Assembly (NCBI RefSeq): GCF_003569745.1 | Contig: NZ_AP018498.1 | Coordinates: 186,001 to 250,000, forward strand | Source of the DNA: Altererythrobacter sp. B11 | GTDB lineage: Bacteria > Pseudomonadota > Alphaproteobacteria > Sphingomonadales > Sphingomonadaceae | Direction of reading: 5' to 3' | Length of the DNA stretch: 64,000 bases | In this document: positions 35,386-46,081 of the stretch, in pieces | Position numbering within the stretch: position 1 is the stretch's first letter | Layout: every line of letters starts with the position of its first letter | Made by a program: the position numbers and the translations under genes | Notes under the pieces: model-generated | The model's database searches: none | What the model was told of the DNA's origin: nothing | What the model saw: the letters and a program-made list of their open reading frames with translations, nothing else

Positions 35386-36645
35386 ATGAGGCGAGTGATC
35401 CGGGCCGCCGCGCTGGCGGCGCTGGCCATTGCAACCACGGTACAGGCGCAGGACGACAAGCCTGCAAGGGCGGCGCCACCGCCCGGCTTCCAGACTGCAC
35501 CGCTGGGCGAAGGGCCGTGGGATCTGGATAGCGAGATGGCGCGCATCCACGTGGAGGTGGTCGCGCGCAGGCTGGATCATCCCTGGAGCCTGGCGATCCT
35601 GCCCGATGGCGACATGCTGGTGACCGAACGGCCCGGCCGGCTGCGCGTGCTGCGCGGGGGCATGCTCGATCCGCAGCCGATCGAAGGGCTACCGCCGGTC
35701 TACAGCGCCGGCCTCGCCGGGCTGATGGACGTGGCGCTCCACCCCGATTTCGCACGCAACCACCTGATCTACCTCAGCTATTCCAAGCCCGATCCGGATA
35801 GCCCGCAGAATGCCACGCTGGCCGTGCTGCGCGCGCGGTGGGACGGCGGGAGCACGCTGTCTGATGTGCGCGACATCTTCGTCGCCGATGCCTGGTACGG
35901 CAAGCCGCCGCTGCCCGCGCGCTGCTGCGGGCAGGGTCCCTCCTTCGGCAGCTTCGGGGGCCGCATCGCCTTCGGGCCTGACGGCTATCTCTATGTCACC
36001 AGCGGCGACCGGAACTATGGCGAGAAGGTGCAGGATAGCACCAACCATTTCGGCAAGATCCTGCGCCTGACGGACGAGGGGAAGCCGGCGCCGGGCAATC
36101 CGTTTAGCGGCAAGGAGGGCTGGCGGCCGGAGATCTGGTCCACCGGGCATCGCAATCCGCTGGGCCTCTCCTTCGACTCCGCGACCGGCCGGCTGTGGGA
36201 GACGGAGTTCGGCCCGCGGGGCGGCGACGAGCTGAATCTCATTGAAAAGGGGGCGAATTACGGCTGGATCGAGGTGACGCAGGGGCATCACTACAATGGC
36301 GAGCCGGCCCAGCATATCCGCGGCGTCGAAGGCATGACGGACCCGGTGTTCGCCTTCGGCCCGCCCTCGATCAATCCCGGCAATATCGCCGTCTATCACG
36401 GCGCGCTGTTCCCCGGCTGGGAGGGCGATCTGCTGATGCCGACCATGAGCAAGTCATTGGTTCGCATGGAGATTGGCGCCAATGGCGCGGTGACGGCGAT
36501 GGAGTTGATGCTGCAGGAGCCGAAGCAACGCTATCGCGACGTGAAACTGGGGCCGGACGGGGCCGTCTACCTGCTCACCGACGAGAAGGACGGGGCGCTG
36601 CTGAAGCTCACCCCGGCCGCCGCAGCGGCGCCGGAGGCCCGCTGA
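35386..36645 (+). CDS. PQQ-dependent aldose sugar dehydrogenase-like protein
   Basis: A 419-aa periplasmic beta-propeller of the soluble glucose/aldose dehydrogenase family. A signal peptide (RVIRAAALAALAIATTVQAQ) begins it. Characteristic pieces are LDHPWSLAILPDGDMLVTER, GLMDVALHPDFARN, GGRIAFGPDGYLYVTSGDR, WSTGHRNPLGLSFD, and EFGPRGGDELNLIEKGANYG, with the catalytic His probably in the first block. It oxidises aldoses with PQQ. ATG follows AAGGGAGGAC. Length is normal. Confidence 0.92.
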   Translation: MRRVIRAAALAALAIATTVQAQDDKPARAAPPPGFQTAPLGEGPWDLDSEMARIHVEVVARRLDHPWSLAILPDGDMLVTERPGRLRVLRGGMLDPQPIEGLPPVYSAGLAGLMDVALHPDFARNHLIYLSYSKPDPDSPQNATLAVLRARWDGGSTLSDVRDIFVADAWYGKPPLPARCCGQGPSFGSFGGRIAFGPDGYLYVTSGDRNYGEKVQDSTNHFGKILRLTDEGKPAPGNPFSGKEGWRPEIWSTGHRNPLGLSFDSATGRLWETEFGPRGGDELNLIEKGANYGWIEVTQGHHYNGEPAQHIRGVEGMTDPVFAFGPPSINPGNIAVYHGALFPGWEGDLLMPTMSKSLVRMEIGANGAVTAMELMLQEPKQRYRDVKLGPDGAVYLLTDEKDGALLKLTPAAAAAPEAR

Positions 36646-36663
36646 ACGCCGTCGCCGCACGCC

Positions 36664-36695
36664 CGCAGCACCGGTTCTGCAAGGCCGGTGCTGCG
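36664..36695. terminator. Bidirectional terminator between the dehydrogenase gene and typA
   Basis: An 11-bp perfect stem (cgcagcaccgg with ccggtgctgcg) around a 10-nt loop lies between convergent genes. A T-rich tail follows on the + side (gtttattcat). Confidence 0.65.
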
Positions 36696-36715
36696 ATCGT
36701 GCAATTGTTTATTCA

Positions 36716-38527
36716 TCACCCGGCGGAGCGGGCAGCCTTCTTCCGCTCGTGCGGATCGAGGTAGCGCTTGCGCAGCCGGATGCTCTTGGGCGTCACTTCC
36801 ACCAGCTCGTCATCCTGGATGTAGGCGATCGCCTGCTCCAGAGTCATGCGGCGCGGTGGGGTGAGGCGGATGCCTTCATCCTTGCCGCTGGCGCGGAAGT
36901 TCGTCAGCTGCTTGGACTTGAGCGGATTGACTTCCAGATCCTGCGGCTTGGCATTCTCGCCGATGATCATGCCCTGATAGAGCGCTTCGCCCGGGCTGAT
37001 GAACAGGATGCCGCGATCCTCCAGCGCGTTCAGCGCATAGGCCACTGCATCGCCCTGCTCCATCGAGATCAGCACGCCGTTCTGGCGCCCGGTGATCGGG
37101 CCCTTGTAGGGGCCGTATTTCTCGAACAGCCTGTTCATGATGCCGGTGCCGCGCGTGTCGGAGAGGAATTCGCCGTGATAGCCGATCAGGCCGCGGCTGG
37201 GGGCGGAGAAGGTGAGGCGCGTCTTGCCCGCGCCGCTGGGGCGCATGTCGGTCATCTCCGCCTTGCGCAGCGCCATCTTCTCAACGACCGTGCCGGAGAA
37301 TTCATCGTCCACATCGACGACGACGGTCTCATAGGGCTCTTCCCGGCCCTCCGGCCCGTCGCGGAACAGCACGCGGGGGCGGCTGATGGACAGTTCGAAG
37401 CCTTCGCGGCGCATGTTCTCGATCAGCACGCCCAGCTGCAATTCGCCGCGGCCCGCGACTTCGAAGGCGTCCTTCTCGGCGCTTTCGCTGATGCGGATGG
37501 CGACATTGCTTTCCGCCTCCCGCTCCAGCCGGTCACGGATCACGCGGCTCTGCACCTTGTCGCCGTCGCGGCCCGCATAGGGGCTGTCGTTCACGGCAAA
37601 GGTCATGGAGAGCGTCGGCGGATCGATCGGCTGCGCGTGGATCGGCGCCGAAACCGTGGACGAGCACAGCGTGTTGGACACGGTGGCGGTGGTGAGGCCG
37701 GCGATGGCGACGATGTCGCCCGCCTGCGCATGCAGCACCGGCACGCGTTCCAGCCCCTGGAAGGCGAAGACCTTGGTGGCGCGGCCCGCTTCCACCTGGT
37801 TGCCGTTCACATCCAGCGCCTTGATCGGCATGCCCACTTCCAGCCGACCGCTTTCGATGCGGCCGGTGAGGATACGGCCAAGGAAGCTGTCGCGGTCGAG
37901 CAGCGTCGCCAGCATGGCGAATTCGCCATCGGGATCGAGATCGGGCTGCGGCACATGGCCCACGATCGCTTCGAACAGCGGGGTCAGATCGCCTTCGCGC
38001 ACATCTTCGGTCAGCCCGGCAAAGCCGGCCCGGCCCGAGGCATAGAGCACGGGGAAATCGAGCTGTTCGTCATTGGCGTCGAGATTGACGAACAGGTCGA
38101 ACACCTCGTCCAGCACTTCGGTCGGCCGCGCGTCGGAGCGGTCGATCTTGTTGACCACCACGATCGGGCGCAGGCCGAGGCCCAGCGCCTTACCGGTGAC
38201 GAACTTGGTCTGCGGCATCGGCCCTTCGGCCGCGTCCACCAGCAGGATCACGCCATCCACCATGGAGAGGATGCGTTCCACCTCGGCGCCGAAATCGGCG
38301 TGGCCGGGCGTATCCACGATGTTGATCCGGTTGCCCTGCCATTCCACGCTGGTGCACTTGGCCAGAATGGTAATGCCGCGTTCCTTCTCCAGATCGTTGG
38401 AGTCCATCGCGCGCTCTTCCACGCGCTGGTTGTCGCGGAAGGTGCCGGACTGGCGGAACAATTGATCGACAAGCGTGGTCTTGCCGTGATCGACGTGGGC
38501 GATGATCGCCACGTTGCGCAGGCTCAT
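36716..38527 (-). CDS. typA: GTP-binding elongation factor family protein TypA/BipA
   Basis: A 603-aa translational GTPase. P-loop [12 protein letters not shown] (about 8-19), switch region [11 protein letters not shown]3 [10 protein letters not shown]4 VVNKIDR. Domains II, III and V follow, then the BipA-specific C-terminus ([36 protein letters not shown]). It assists ribosome assembly and stress responses. ATG 38527 begins [11 protein letters not shown], matching the family; the frame extends to 38824. Single gene, convergent with the dehydrogenase. Confidence 0.97.
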   Translation of the reverse strand: MSLRNVAIIAHVDHGKTTLVDQLFRQSGTFRDNQRVEERAMDSNDLEKERGITILAKCTSVEWQGNRINIVDTPGHADFGAEVERILSMVDGVILLVDAAEGPMPQTKFVTGKALGLGLRPIVVVNKIDRSDARPTEVLDEVFDLFVNLDANDEQLDFPVLYASGRAGFAGLTEDVREGDLTPLFEAIVGHVPQPDLDPDGEFAMLATLLDRDSFLGRILTGRIESGRLEVGMPIKALDVNGNQVEAGRATKVFAFQGLERVPVLHAQAGDIVAIAGLTTATVSNTLCSSTVSAPIHAQPIDPPTLSMTFAVNDSPYAGRDGDKVQSRVIRDRLEREAESNVAIRISESAEKDAFEVAGRGELQLGVLIENMRREGFELSISRPRVLFRDGPEGREEPYETVVVDVDDEFSGTVVEKMALRKAEMTDMRPSGAGKTRLTFSAPSRGLIGYHGEFLSDTRGTGIMNRLFEKYGPYKGPITGRQNGVLISMEQGDAVAYALNALEDRGILFISPGEALYQGMIIGENAKPQDLEVNPLKSKQLTNFRASGKDEGIRLTPPRRMTLEQAIAYIQDDELVEVTPKSIRLRKRYLDPHERKKAARSAG

Positions 38528-38702
38528 GGGTTTTCTTCTCGTCTGGAGGAATATTTGGCGCGCCCCTACCTGTAATGTGGCGCCGCAACAAGCCCGGCGT
38601 GCTGTGGCGGGCGGAAACCACCCGCCGCGCCCGGCGTTCATCCCCCTGAGGCCCGCCCGCACGCGCACCGCATGCGCAGGCCGGACAAGAGAGGGAACCC
38701 GC

Positions 38703-38978
38703 ATGAAAACCATCACCACCGCCCGGATCGCCGTTCCGTTCACCGCCCTTGCCCTGCTGCTCGCCTCCTGCGGCGAAAGCCCGGCGGAAAAGCAGGTGAA
38801 CGAACAGGCCGAAGCCATCGACAAATCCTACGATGCGCAGGCGGATGTGGTGGAATCGCTGGCTGAAGGCGCGCCCAAGGCGGAGCAGCAGGCCGCCGAA
38901 CAGCGCGCCGATGCGCTGCGCGAAAAGGGCGACGAGGTGGAGGATCACCTCAAGGACATGGCCGACAAGGAGCTGTGA
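38703..38978 (+). CDS. Small putative lipoprotein, charged
   Basis: A 91-aa protein with a signal peptide ending in a lipobox (ALALLLASC) at Cys 24. The mature part is very charged and likely one long helix (QAEAIDKSYDAQADVVESL, EQQAAEQRADALREKGDEVEDHL). Family is unknown; similar helical lipoproteins occur in the cell envelope. ATG 38703 follows AGAGGGAACC. A second small lipoprotein follows 89 bp downstream. Confidence 0.8.
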   Translation: MKTITTARIAVPFTALALLLASCGESPAEKQVNEQAEAIDKSYDAQADVVESLAEGAPKAEQQAAEQRADALREKGDEVEDHLKDMADKEL

Positions 38979-39067
38979 CCGGCGGCGCATGACCGCGCCC
39001 CGGGGAACGTTCCCGGCATCAAACCGGTTTCGTAAGTCCAACAAGAAGAACCGTACGGAGTTTAATC

Positions 39068-39307
39068 ATGAGAACACTCAGCCTTTGCGCCGCCGCCGGG
39101 GGCGCGGCCCTGATGCTTTCCGCCTGCGATGTGGAGCAGACGAAGGAAGGCGAAGCGCCCGAAGTGAGCGTGGATGCAGGCGAGTTGCCCGAATATGATG
39201 TCGATGCGCCCGATGTGAACGTGCGCACCGAGGAAAAGACGGTGGAAGTGCCGGTGGTGGACGTCGATGAACCTGACGCGGGCGTCAAGGGCACCGACGA
39301 ACAGTAA
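39068..39307 (+). CDS. Small acidic putative lipoprotein
   Basis: A 79-aa protein with a signal peptide and lipobox (AALMLSAC). The mature part is strongly acidic with repeated VDV/DAPDV/VDVDEPDA units (PEYDVDAPDVNV, VPVVDVDEPDAG). Unknown function; the acidity may suggest cation binding. ATG 39068 after CGGAGTTTAATC. Same strand as the previous lipoprotein gene. Confidence 0.78.
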   Translation: MRTLSLCAAAGGAALMLSACDVEQTKEGEAPEVSVDAGELPEYDVDAPDVNVRTEEKTVEVPVVDVDEPDAGVKGTDEQ

Positions 39308-39310
39308 GCC

Positions 39311-40227
<917 letters not shown>

Positions 40228-40474
40228 TCTGTAGCCCCGCGCCCCCGCCCGCCGAACCGATCGGCAGCATGGCAGCGCGTGATTCGCCCCGCCTATATCC
40301 ACTTTCCGCGCCCGCGCAAAAGTGGGGAGCGATGGGAGGGCTGGGTCAGGAGATGGGGCGCAGGCGGAGGACGGCGGCGGTCAGAGCGTTTAAGGTGTAG
40401 TCAGCGCCACTACACCCGTTTTCCTCTGCGCCGAATTGGCCGGTGGCGAGGCCACAATCTGGCAATTACGATTA
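40228..40474. other. Intergenic gap upstream of ligI
   Basis: About 250 bp with no gene seen. The last 60 bases become AT-rich where the DUF262-HNH gene's 3' end begins. Confidence 0.45.
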
Positions 40475-42028
40475 TTAGTTCTTTATTGAGTTACAATAAG
40501 GATGCGTGATCTGACAATTCTCTTCGCCCCCCGCTCCACCGTCTGCCTTACGAATGATGTGGTCATACGATGCCGACTTTGTGGGATCAAGATAACCTCC
40601 ACAAAGCGGACATTTTATTGCTTGCTTGAGGGACTCCCTGAGAAATGCGTAACTTTTAGCATCGTCTGAGAACTCAGCGCCGGGTTTAGACTGTATCGTA
40701 TACAGCCTACTCTCTAACCCTAGGATCTGGGCAAAATCATTAGGAGTGATCGTAGATTCCAAATCATTGGAACGATCAAAAACATATTCTAACGCCTTCT
40801 GACTACCTTCAATGCGCGCCTTACTTCCTAAGGCAGATATGAGAAGAGTCAGAATTCCTTTATGCTCAATTAGTATTTGCTCAATCTTTTCTCGTCTTTC
40901 CGTAAACTTCCTGAACCAAAAAGAATCATTCGAAAGCGTTTTCTCTGCGATAATACTAAACATCGCCAGCATCAGAGGCGGGTAATGCCTACCCTTGGAT
41001 GTATAGAAATATACAAATGGATGAAGGCCTAAACTCTTCGGTTTATTGCCGATCATTCGCCCGACAATTTTGTCTAATTGATCTAGTATGACGAGGGTCT
41101 GGGAGCCGTCGGGATCAACATCAAACCTTTCGAGCGGCCGCCCCTCTCGATCCGATAGCTGCGCGAGAGTAATCAAAAGATCTAGAGCATTGGTGATGGA
41201 GCTCGTACCCCCGAGGGGCAAGTCGATCGTTTTTAAAGGCGAACTTACTTCGGGAGAAAATAGCGCTTTATGCAGACTTTGCGCTTTTTCACTTATATTT
41301 TGCTGTACTGCTTCTTCGAATTTCGACCAATATTTGTGCCCTGTGGCTGCGCGCACGACAGAACGCGCTGCAATCGCCGGAGCCTTCCTCCGATGCTTTA
41401 ATATACGAGTTTCAACGGGATCTAGCACCGAACCTTGCGTGTTTATTTTGAAGAATGAAGATTCTGCTTTGTCTGCGTCCCCGACGATCCATTGGACCTG
41501 CAATCCCCGAGTAGCGAAATTCATTATACGGGGGTCTACGCTGCCCTCTTCACTGCTATTAAGCTTGGCCTGAAAATGCAGGAACGTTCCCGCCCGCCTT
41601 TCAACTTCTAAGCGAGCCTGCCGCGCTAAGCGCTTTTGAGCGTTTGTCAGTTCACCTTTGAAGAAGCTATGGGATCGTGGTCCGTCTCCATAGTCATCTT
41701 GCGCCCAAGCTAACAGCGCACTCAATCTGTGGCCGCCATCAATCACGAAAATATGAGTATCTGACTTCCACAAGATAACTGCAGGGATCAACTCGCCTTC
41801 CAAGAAGCTCTCGATAAACATCGCGATCTGCGACGTTTTCCAGTGCGTTGTTTCCCGCTGAAAATCTGGCTTTCTAAGCAATTTAGGTAACCAGGCGCCA
41901 TCACCTACAACATCTTTGAGAGCGATCTTCTCAAAGTTGTCCGAGGCTTGAGATGCCATTTTTCCGGCGCTACTGGCGAAATCAGAGCGCGAGATCATGG
42001 CATCTAGATTGACAGTGTTTGTGCTCAT
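40475..42028 (-). CDS. DUF262-HNH protein, AT-rich and probably acquired
   Basis: A 517-aa protein unlike its neighbours in base composition. The N-terminus has DUF262 signatures FQRETTHWKTSQIAMFIESF and FVIDGGHRLSALLAW (a DGGHR variant of DGQQR). The C-terminus is an HNH domain: CPLCGG, then SYDHIIRKADGG, EENCQITHPYCNSIKN. Such two-domain proteins are candidate defence nucleases related to GmrSD, but this one has the classic HNH rather than DUF1524. Its ATG stands 9 bp after the nrdB stop, so it is likely transcribed with it. The codon use is clearly AT-biased, suggesting recent transfer. Confidence 0.88.
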   Translation of the reverse strand: MSTNTVNLDAMISRSDFASSAGKMASQASDNFEKIALKDVVGDGAWLPKLLRKPDFQRETTHWKTSQIAMFIESFLEGELIPAVILWKSDTHIFVIDGGHRLSALLAWAQDDYGDGPRSHSFFKGELTNAQKRLARQARLEVERRAGTFLHFQAKLNSSEEGSVDPRIMNFATRGLQVQWIVGDADKAESSFFKINTQGSVLDPVETRILKHRRKAPAIAARSVVRAATGHKYWSKFEEAVQQNISEKAQSLHKALFSPEVSSPLKTIDLPLGGTSSITNALDLLITLAQLSDREGRPLERFDVDPDGSQTLVILDQLDKIVGRMIGNKPKSLGLHPFVYFYTSKGRHYPPLMLAMFSIIAEKTLSNDSFWFRKFTERREKIEQILIEHKGILTLLISALGSKARIEGSQKALEYVFDRSNDLESTITPNDFAQILGLESRLYTIQSKPGAEFSDDAKSYAFLRESLKQAIKCPLCGGYLDPTKSASYDHIIRKADGGAGGEENCQITHPYCNSIKN

Positions 42029-42037
42029 ACGCCGCCC

Positions 42038-43099
42038 CTACTCCGCCGCCTGCACCCCATCCGCGTCGCCGAACAGGCCGGGGCCGTCGTCCAGCGCGTC
42101 GTTGGCTTCTTCGCCCTTCTTCGCCTTGTGGCGCTTGTCGAAGCTGCTCCACACGTCGTTCCAATTGCCGCGCGTGGCGGCCTTGGAATATTCGGTGGCG
42201 CGGGTTTCGAAGAAATTGGCGTGCTCCACGCCGTTCAGCAGCGGGGCGAGCCAGGGCAGCGGGTGATCGTCCACCATGTAGATCGCCGGCAGGCCGAGCT
42301 GGCCCAGCCGCCAGTCGGCGATGTAGCGGATGTAGCGCTTGATCTCCTTGGCCGTCATCCCCGGCACCGGGCCCATTTCGAAGGCCAGGTCGATGAAGGC
42401 ATCTTCCAGCCGCACCGTCTTCTGGCACATGTCCATGATGTCTTCCTTCACGCTGCGGGTGAGGCAGCCCCGCTCCGCACAGAAGGCGTGGAACAGGCGG
42501 GTGATGCCTTCGCAATGCAGCGATTCGTCGCGCACGGACCAGCTGACGATCTGGCCCATGCCCTTCATCTTGTTGAAGCGCGGGAAGTTCATCAGCATGG
42601 CGAAGCTGGCGAAGAGCTGCAGCCCTTCGGTGAAGCCGCCGAACATGGCCAGCGTGCGGGCGATATCCTCGTCCGTATCCACGCCGAACATCTGCAAATA
42701 ATCGTGCTTGGCCTTCATCTCCTCGTATTCGAGGAACATGCCATATTCGCTTTCGGGCATGCCGATGGTGTCGAGCAGGTGCGAATAGGCGGCAATATGG
42801 ATCGTTTCCATATTGCTGAAGGCCGCCAGCATCATCTTCACCTCGGTGGGCTTGAACACGCGGCCGTATTTCTCGTGATAGCAATCCTGCACTTCCACAT
42901 CCGCCTGGGTGAAGAAGCGGAAGATCTGGGTGAGCAGGTTGCGCTCATGGTCGGAGAGCTTCTGCGCCCAGTCGCGGCAATCCTCGCCCAGCGGCACTTC
43001 CTCCGGCATCCAGTGGACCTGCTGCTGCCGCTTCCAGAACTCATAGGCCCAGGGATATTCAAAGGGCTTGTAGGTCTTGCGGGCTTCGAGCAGCGACAT
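42038..43099 (-). CDS. nrdB: Ribonucleoside-diphosphate reductase subunit beta
   Basis: A 353-aa radical-generating subunit of class I ribonucleotide reductase. The metal and radical motif E-x-x-H-x-x-x-Y is seen as METIHIAAYSHLL, so the tyrosyl radical residue is retained; further ligands lie in DESLHCEGITR. It makes dNTPs with NrdA. ATG 43099 (MSLLEARKTYKPFEYPWA) is the family start; the frame extends to 43138. Same strand as nrdA but separated from it by two small genes. Confidence 0.96.
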   Translation of the reverse strand: MSLLEARKTYKPFEYPWAYEFWKRQQQVHWMPEEVPLGEDCRDWAQKLSDHERNLLTQIFRFFTQADVEVQDCYHEKYGRVFKPTEVKMMLAAFSNMETIHIAAYSHLLDTIGMPESEYGMFLEYEEMKAKHDYLQMFGVDTDEDIARTLAMFGGFTEGLQLFASFAMLMNFPRFNKMKGMGQIVSWSVRDESLHCEGITRLFHAFCAERGCLTRSVKEDIMDMCQKTVRLEDAFIDLAFEMGPVPGMTAKEIKRYIRYIADWRLGQLGLPAIYMVDDHPLPWLAPLLNGVEHANFFETRATEYSKAATRGNWNDVWSSFDKRHKAKKGEEANDALDDGPGLFGDADGVQAAE

Positions 43100-43247
43100 G
43101 TTGTGGTCTCCGGGCGTGTTCGCGTGAAGTTCCAACATAGGGAATCATGCCCCGGAAGCGAAGGCAAGCGGATATGATTCGGCGTGGATAAGCGGAAATT
43201 TGCCCCGCCTCGCCGGGGCGGCCCCGGGGCGAGCGCACGCGCGCGGT

Positions 43248-43559
43248 TCAGCGCTGGCGCAGCAGGCCGGAGCGGCGCAGCAGGCCGATGGCCACCAGCG
43301 TGATCAGCAGGGGGGTGGACCACATCCAGGTGAACAGCGCCGCCTCCACCCAGCCGCGATTGTCGGGCAGGTGGAAGCTGCACATATAGGCCTTGAGGAT
43401 ACCGTCCGGCTGGCAGGTGGAGGGCCAGAGCGAACGGCTGGCCAGGAACCAGCCCAGCACCACCCAGCCCGCCTGCGCCAGATACAGCACGACATAGCGG
43501 CTCATGCCGATCTCGGCATGTCCGAACTGGAAGGGTATCTTTCGGCCGCGGCTGCGCAT
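43248..43559 (-). CDS. Small membrane protein of unknown function
   Basis: A protein of up to 103 aa with two hydrophobic segments (YVVLYLAQAGWVVLGWFLA, ALFTWMWSTPLLITLVAIGL) and a basic end (LRRSGLLRQR). No family recognised. An alternative start is ATG 43505. It lies between nrdA and nrdB on their strand. Confidence 0.65.
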   Translation of the reverse strand: MRSRGRKIPFQFGHAEIGMSRYVVLYLAQAGWVVLGWFLASRSLWPSTCQPDGILKAYMCSFHLPDNRGWVEAALFTWMWSTPLLITLVAIGLLRRSGLLRQR

Positions 43560-43605
43560 GGCGCACCCATAGCGCAGCGATGGTTAAGAATTGGCTAGGG
43601 CGCCC

Positions 43606-43893
43606 TCAGTCCCGGCGGCGGGAGCGGGAGGTGAACCACGATCCCCCGCCCAGCACGGTCACGCCGAGGAAGAAGCCGAAATCGTACCACCCGCCATTGT
43701 TGGGCACGGCATAGACGGCGATGTCGGGGCTCACCAGCGAGCCGATCCAGGCGAAGGGGAAGATGAAGCCCTGCCACAGCCCCAGCAGGAAACCCGGCGC
43801 GCTGGGCGCATTGCTCACCGCATCGGGCGACTGGCTGGCGCAGGCGGCCAGCAGCAGGGCGAGGCCGATGGCGGCCGCCGCGCGGCGGATCAT
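43606..43893 (-). CDS. Putative small lipoprotein
   Basis: A 95-aa protein with a lipobox signal (AAIGLALLLAACASQ) and hydrophobic middle (GFLLGLWQGFIFPFAWIGSL), ending NNGGWYDFGFFLGVTVLGGG. The core GWYDFGFFLGVTVLGG resembles small inner-membrane proteins often called hypothetical. ATG 43893; the frame opens at 44037. Function unknown. Confidence 0.7.
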   Translation of the reverse strand: MIRRAAAAIGLALLLAACASQSPDAVSNAPSAPGFLLGLWQGFIFPFAWIGSLVSPDIAVYAVPNNGGWYDFGFFLGVTVLGGGSWFTSRSRRRD

Positions 43894-44041
43894 GCCCCCG
43901 CCTCCCCGTTCATCGCGGACAATCGCATGGCGATCGCGGGGGCGGGATGATCTGCGGAACCGGCAGCAGGCATGGGCGGAACCTCCTTCATGGGCTGGCG
44001 GATAAACCCGGCGCCCGGCGCGAAGGTTCCGCCTCAAGCGT

Positions 44042-46081
44042 TTACTGGCAGGCGAGGCATTCCTCGTAATCGGTCTGTTCGCCGGCCAGTTCGAACTTCG
44101 CCGCGTCCTTGGTGTTGTCCGCTTCCACGCCGCCGGCGAAGCCCGCGCGCTGCACGCTCTTGCTGCGCAGGTAATAGAGCGACTTGATGCCCTTCTCCCA
44201 CGCCTGGAAGTGCAGCATCATCAGGTCCCACTTGTCGACATCGGCGGGGATGAACAGGTTGAGGCTCTGCGCCTGATCGATGAAGGGCGAACGGTCGGCC
44301 GCGAATTCGAGCAGCCAGCGCTGGTCGATTTCGAAGCTGGTCTTGTACACCGCCTTTTCTTCCGGCGTCAGGAAATCCAGATGCTGCACCGATCCGCCCT
44401 TTTCGAGGATCGAGTTCCACACATTGGTGGAATCCTTGCTCTTCTTCTGCAGCAGCTTTTCCAGATAGGGGTTCTTCACCACGAAGCTGCCCGACAGCGT
44501 CTTGTGCGTGTAGATATTCGCCGGGATCGGTTCGATGCAGGCGCTGGTGCCGCCGCAGATGATGCTGATGCTGGCCGTGGGCGCGATCGCCATCTTGCAG
44601 GAGAAGCGCTCCATCACGCCCATATCTTCCGCATCGGGGCACGGGCCGCGCTCCTTCGCCAGCACCATGGAGGCCTCGTTGGCCTTCTGGTGGATGTGCT
44701 TGAACATCTTGAGGTTCCACACCTTGGCCATCGGGCTTTCGAAGCCGATGCCCTTGCTCTGCAGGAAGGAGTGGTAGCCCATCACGCCCATGCCCACGCT
44801 GCGTTCGCGCATGGCGGAATATTTCGCCCGCGCCATCTCCGTGGGCGCGCGGTCGATGTAATCCTGCAGGACATTGTCGAGGAAGCGCATCACATCCTCG
44901 ACGAAGCGCTTGTCGCCGTTCCACTCGTCCCACTTCTCGAGGTTGAGCGAGGAGAGGCAGCACACCGCCGTGCGATCATTGCCCAGATGGTCGATGCCCG
45001 TGGGCAGGGTGATCTCGCTGCACAGGTTCGAGGTGGAGACCTTCAGCCCCAGCTCGCGGTGATGGCGCGGCATCATCCGGTTCACCGTGTCGGAGAAGAC
45101 GATATAGGGCTCGCCCGTCGCCAGGCGGGTTTCCACCAGCTTCTGGAACAGCGCGCGCGCATCCACCGTCTTGCGCACCGAACCATCGCGCGGGCTGAGG
45201 AGATTGAACTCGCTGCCGTTGCGCACCGCTTCCATGAATTCGTCGGTCAGCAGCACGCCGTGATGCAGGTTCAGCGCCTTGCGGTTGAAATCGCCGCTGG
45301 GCTTGCGGATCTCCAGGAACTCCTCGATCTCCGGATGCGAGACGTCGAGATAGCATGCGGCGGAGCCGCGCCGCAGCGAACCCTGGCTGATCGCCAGCGT
45401 CAGGCTGTCCATCACCCGCACGAAGGGGATGATGCCGCTGGTCTTGCCGTTGAGGCCCACCGGCTCGCCAATGCCGCGCACATTGCCCCAATAGGTGCCG
45501 ATGCCGCCGCCGCGGCTCGCCAGCCACACATTCTCGTTCCAGGTGCCGACGATGCCTTCCAGGCTGTCTTCCACCGAGTTCAGATAGCAGCTGATCGGCA
45601 GGCCGCGATTGGTGCCGCCGTTGGACAGCACCGGGGTGGCCGGCATGAACCACAAATTGGAGATATAGTCATACAGCCGCTGCGCATGCTCCGCATCGTC
45701 GGCATAGCAATCGGCCACGCGGGCGAAGAGATCCTGATAGCTTTCGCCGGGCAGCAGATAGCGATCGGTCAGCGTTTCCTTGCCGAATTCGGTCAGGTTC
45801 GCATCACGCGCCGGGTCGGTCTGCACATCGAAGCGCCGCGGGCGGACGGACTTGGAATCGTCCTGCGAGAGGGCGGCCTGCTGTGCCGCTTCGGCCAGGG
45901 CCGCACCTGCGGCCGCAGCCACCAGCTGTTCGCTACCGGAATCGTTGTTGTCCATCACCTTGGATGTGGGTTTGCCTCCGGCCGTTTTCGAGGAGTTTAT
46001 CGCCGTTCTTTGGCTCGCGTGTCCCGCGTCAACTTCGATTTGCTCCACGGAATCCAAGAGTCCATCCTCGCGAAATGCCAT
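44042..46081 (-). CDS. nrdA: Ribonucleoside-diphosphate reductase subunit alpha
   Basis: A catalytic subunit of 679 aa without the usual N-terminal ATP-cone, so overall activity control by dATP may differ from E. coli NrdA (761 aa). Active-site cysteines are seen in PISCYLNSVED and STSNLCSEITLP (Asn, Cys, Glu), with the C-terminal dithiol CLACQ. Radical-transfer Tyr are likely in SLYYLRSKS near the end. ATG 46081 has GGGGGACC upstream; ATG 45955 is an alternative that would drop a low-complexity N-terminus. The leader and a small ORF lie upstream. Confidence 0.95.
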   Translation of the reverse strand: MAFREDGLLDSVEQIEVDAGHASQRTAINSSKTAGGKPTSKVMDNNDSGSEQLVAAAAGAALAEAAQQAALSQDDSKSVRPRRFDVQTDPARDANLTEFGKETLTDRYLLPGESYQDLFARVADCYADDAEHAQRLYDYISNLWFMPATPVLSNGGTNRGLPISCYLNSVEDSLEGIVGTWNENVWLASRGGGIGTYWGNVRGIGEPVGLNGKTSGIIPFVRVMDSLTLAISQGSLRRGSAACYLDVSHPEIEEFLEIRKPSGDFNRKALNLHHGVLLTDEFMEAVRNGSEFNLLSPRDGSVRKTVDARALFQKLVETRLATGEPYIVFSDTVNRMMPRHHRELGLKVSTSNLCSEITLPTGIDHLGNDRTAVCCLSSLNLEKWDEWNGDKRFVEDVMRFLDNVLQDYIDRAPTEMARAKYSAMRERSVGMGVMGYHSFLQSKGIGFESPMAKVWNLKMFKHIHQKANEASMVLAKERGPCPDAEDMGVMERFSCKMAIAPTASISIICGGTSACIEPIPANIYTHKTLSGSFVVKNPYLEKLLQKKSKDSTNVWNSILEKGGSVQHLDFLTPEEKAVYKTSFEIDQRWLLEFAADRSPFIDQAQSLNLFIPADVDKWDLMMLHFQAWEKGIKSLYYLRSKSVQRAGFAGGVEADNTKDAAKFELAGEQTDYEECLACQ

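Noticed and set aside
36749-38575. 608-codon ORF antisense to typA
   Set aside because: Arises from GC-rich codon structure opposite a clear typA gene; no family features, many His/Arg-rich runs.
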